A stretch of DNA of 64,000 nucleotides, from positions 1,405,501-1,469,500 of the forward strand of contig LANB01000001.1 of the NCBI GenBank assembly GCA_000964245.1, written 5' to 3'. Below the pieces are notes generated by a model. That model made no database searches, was not told the origin of the DNA, and saw nothing but the letters and a program-made list of their open reading frames with translations. Source of the stretch: Cellvibrionaceae bacterium 1162T.S.0a.05 (GTDB lineage: Bacteria; Pseudomonadota; Gammaproteobacteria; Pseudomonadales; Cellvibrionaceae). Made by a program: the position numbers and the translations under genes. Each line of letters starts with the position of its first letter. The stretch's first letter is position 1. Positions 63,954 through 64,000 of this stretch are shown here, piece after piece.

Positions 63954-64000
63954 TATAATAGACACTAATGAGCAATACTCTAACTATGGCCGATGCTTCG
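63954..64000 (+). other. Possible promoter and start of a gene cut by the right edge
   Basis: TATAAT at 63954-63959 with a weak -35, then ATG at 63968 opening a frame that reads MSNTLTMADAS up to the edge. There is no Shine-Dalgarno in front of the first ATG and eleven codons are too few to identify a product. The frame would be divergent from crc. Confidence 0.25.

Noticed and set aside
63968-64000. Start of pyrE, which adjoins crc in Pseudomonas
   Set aside because: The eleven visible codons (MSNTLTMADAS) do not resemble the PyrE N-terminus, and too little sequence is present to name a gene.

Overview
The window looks like chromosome of a cellulose- and pectin-degrading gammaproteobacterium of the Cellvibrionaceae (Cellvibrio / Saccharophagus / Teredinibacter type). 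Two signs point there. Secreted polysaccharidases carry long polyserine linkers (GH9 endoglucanase at 27334-29457, multidomain pectate lyase at 30516-34883). The housekeeping gene order is otherwise that of Pseudomonas and its relatives: pilGHIJK-chpABC beside gshB-tonB-yqgE-ruvX; pilU/pilT beside yggS-proC-yggT-yggU-metXW-rdgB-hemW; algZ-algR-hemC-hemD-hemX-hemY beside argH. I cannot name the species.

Layout. 1-3779: cysQ (cut by the left edge), nudE, a HAD phosphatase, hslR, hslO and a small membrane protein. 3873-4595: an orphan helical protein. 4887-17389 (minus): the complete chemosensory system for type IV pili, chpC-chpB-chpA-pilK-pilJ-pilI-pilH-pilG. 17660-20621 (plus): gshB, a TonB-type protein, yqgE, ruvX. 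20918-22912: three overlapping genes, ECF sigma, membrane anti-sigma candidate and a DUF4097-type exported protein. 22995-23834: rlmJ. 24067-36285: an accessory carbohydrate island holding a GH28 pectinase, two Spondin_N-type exported proteins, a lipoprotein GH9 cellulase, two orphan periplasmic-binding-protein-like proteins and a pectate lyase with two catalytic domains. 36287-38721 (minus): pilU, pilT. 38836-44250 (plus): yggS, proC, yggT, yggU, metX, metW, a DUF4426 protein, rdgB. 44397-45689 (minus): a TraF-like outer-membrane protein. 45860-54922 (plus): hemW, a hybrid histidine kinase, ppk1, trxA, rho, ubiD. 55165-61318 (minus): hemY, hemX, hemD, hemC, algR, algZ. 61564-62961: argH. 63028-63801 (minus): a Crc homologue. 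The right edge is mostly intergenic.

How the parts fit. The Chp/Pil system, the PilT/PilU motors, AlgZ/AlgR and the gshB-linked TonB protein all relate to type IV pilus function and surface behaviour. The island adds enzymes for plant cell walls. A shared palindrome, TTGGTA-N2-ACCA, lies upstream of the GH28 gene and twice in the divergent control region of the large pectate lyase, suggesting one GntR-type regulator for the pectinases. The pectate lyase leader also carries A-rich AANAANAA motifs of the kind Hfq/Crc bind in Pseudomonas, and a Crc homologue is encoded in this window.

The less expected signals are: a three-copy family of intergenic hairpins whose arms differ between copies while remaining self-complementary; a second hairpin element that runs into the stop codon of the TraF-like gene; an apparent ATT start codon for algZ behind a strong Shine-Dalgarno sequence; and an inverted repeat overlapping the -10 box of the trxA promoter. 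No tRNA, rRNA, CRISPR array, prophage or transposase gene was recognised.
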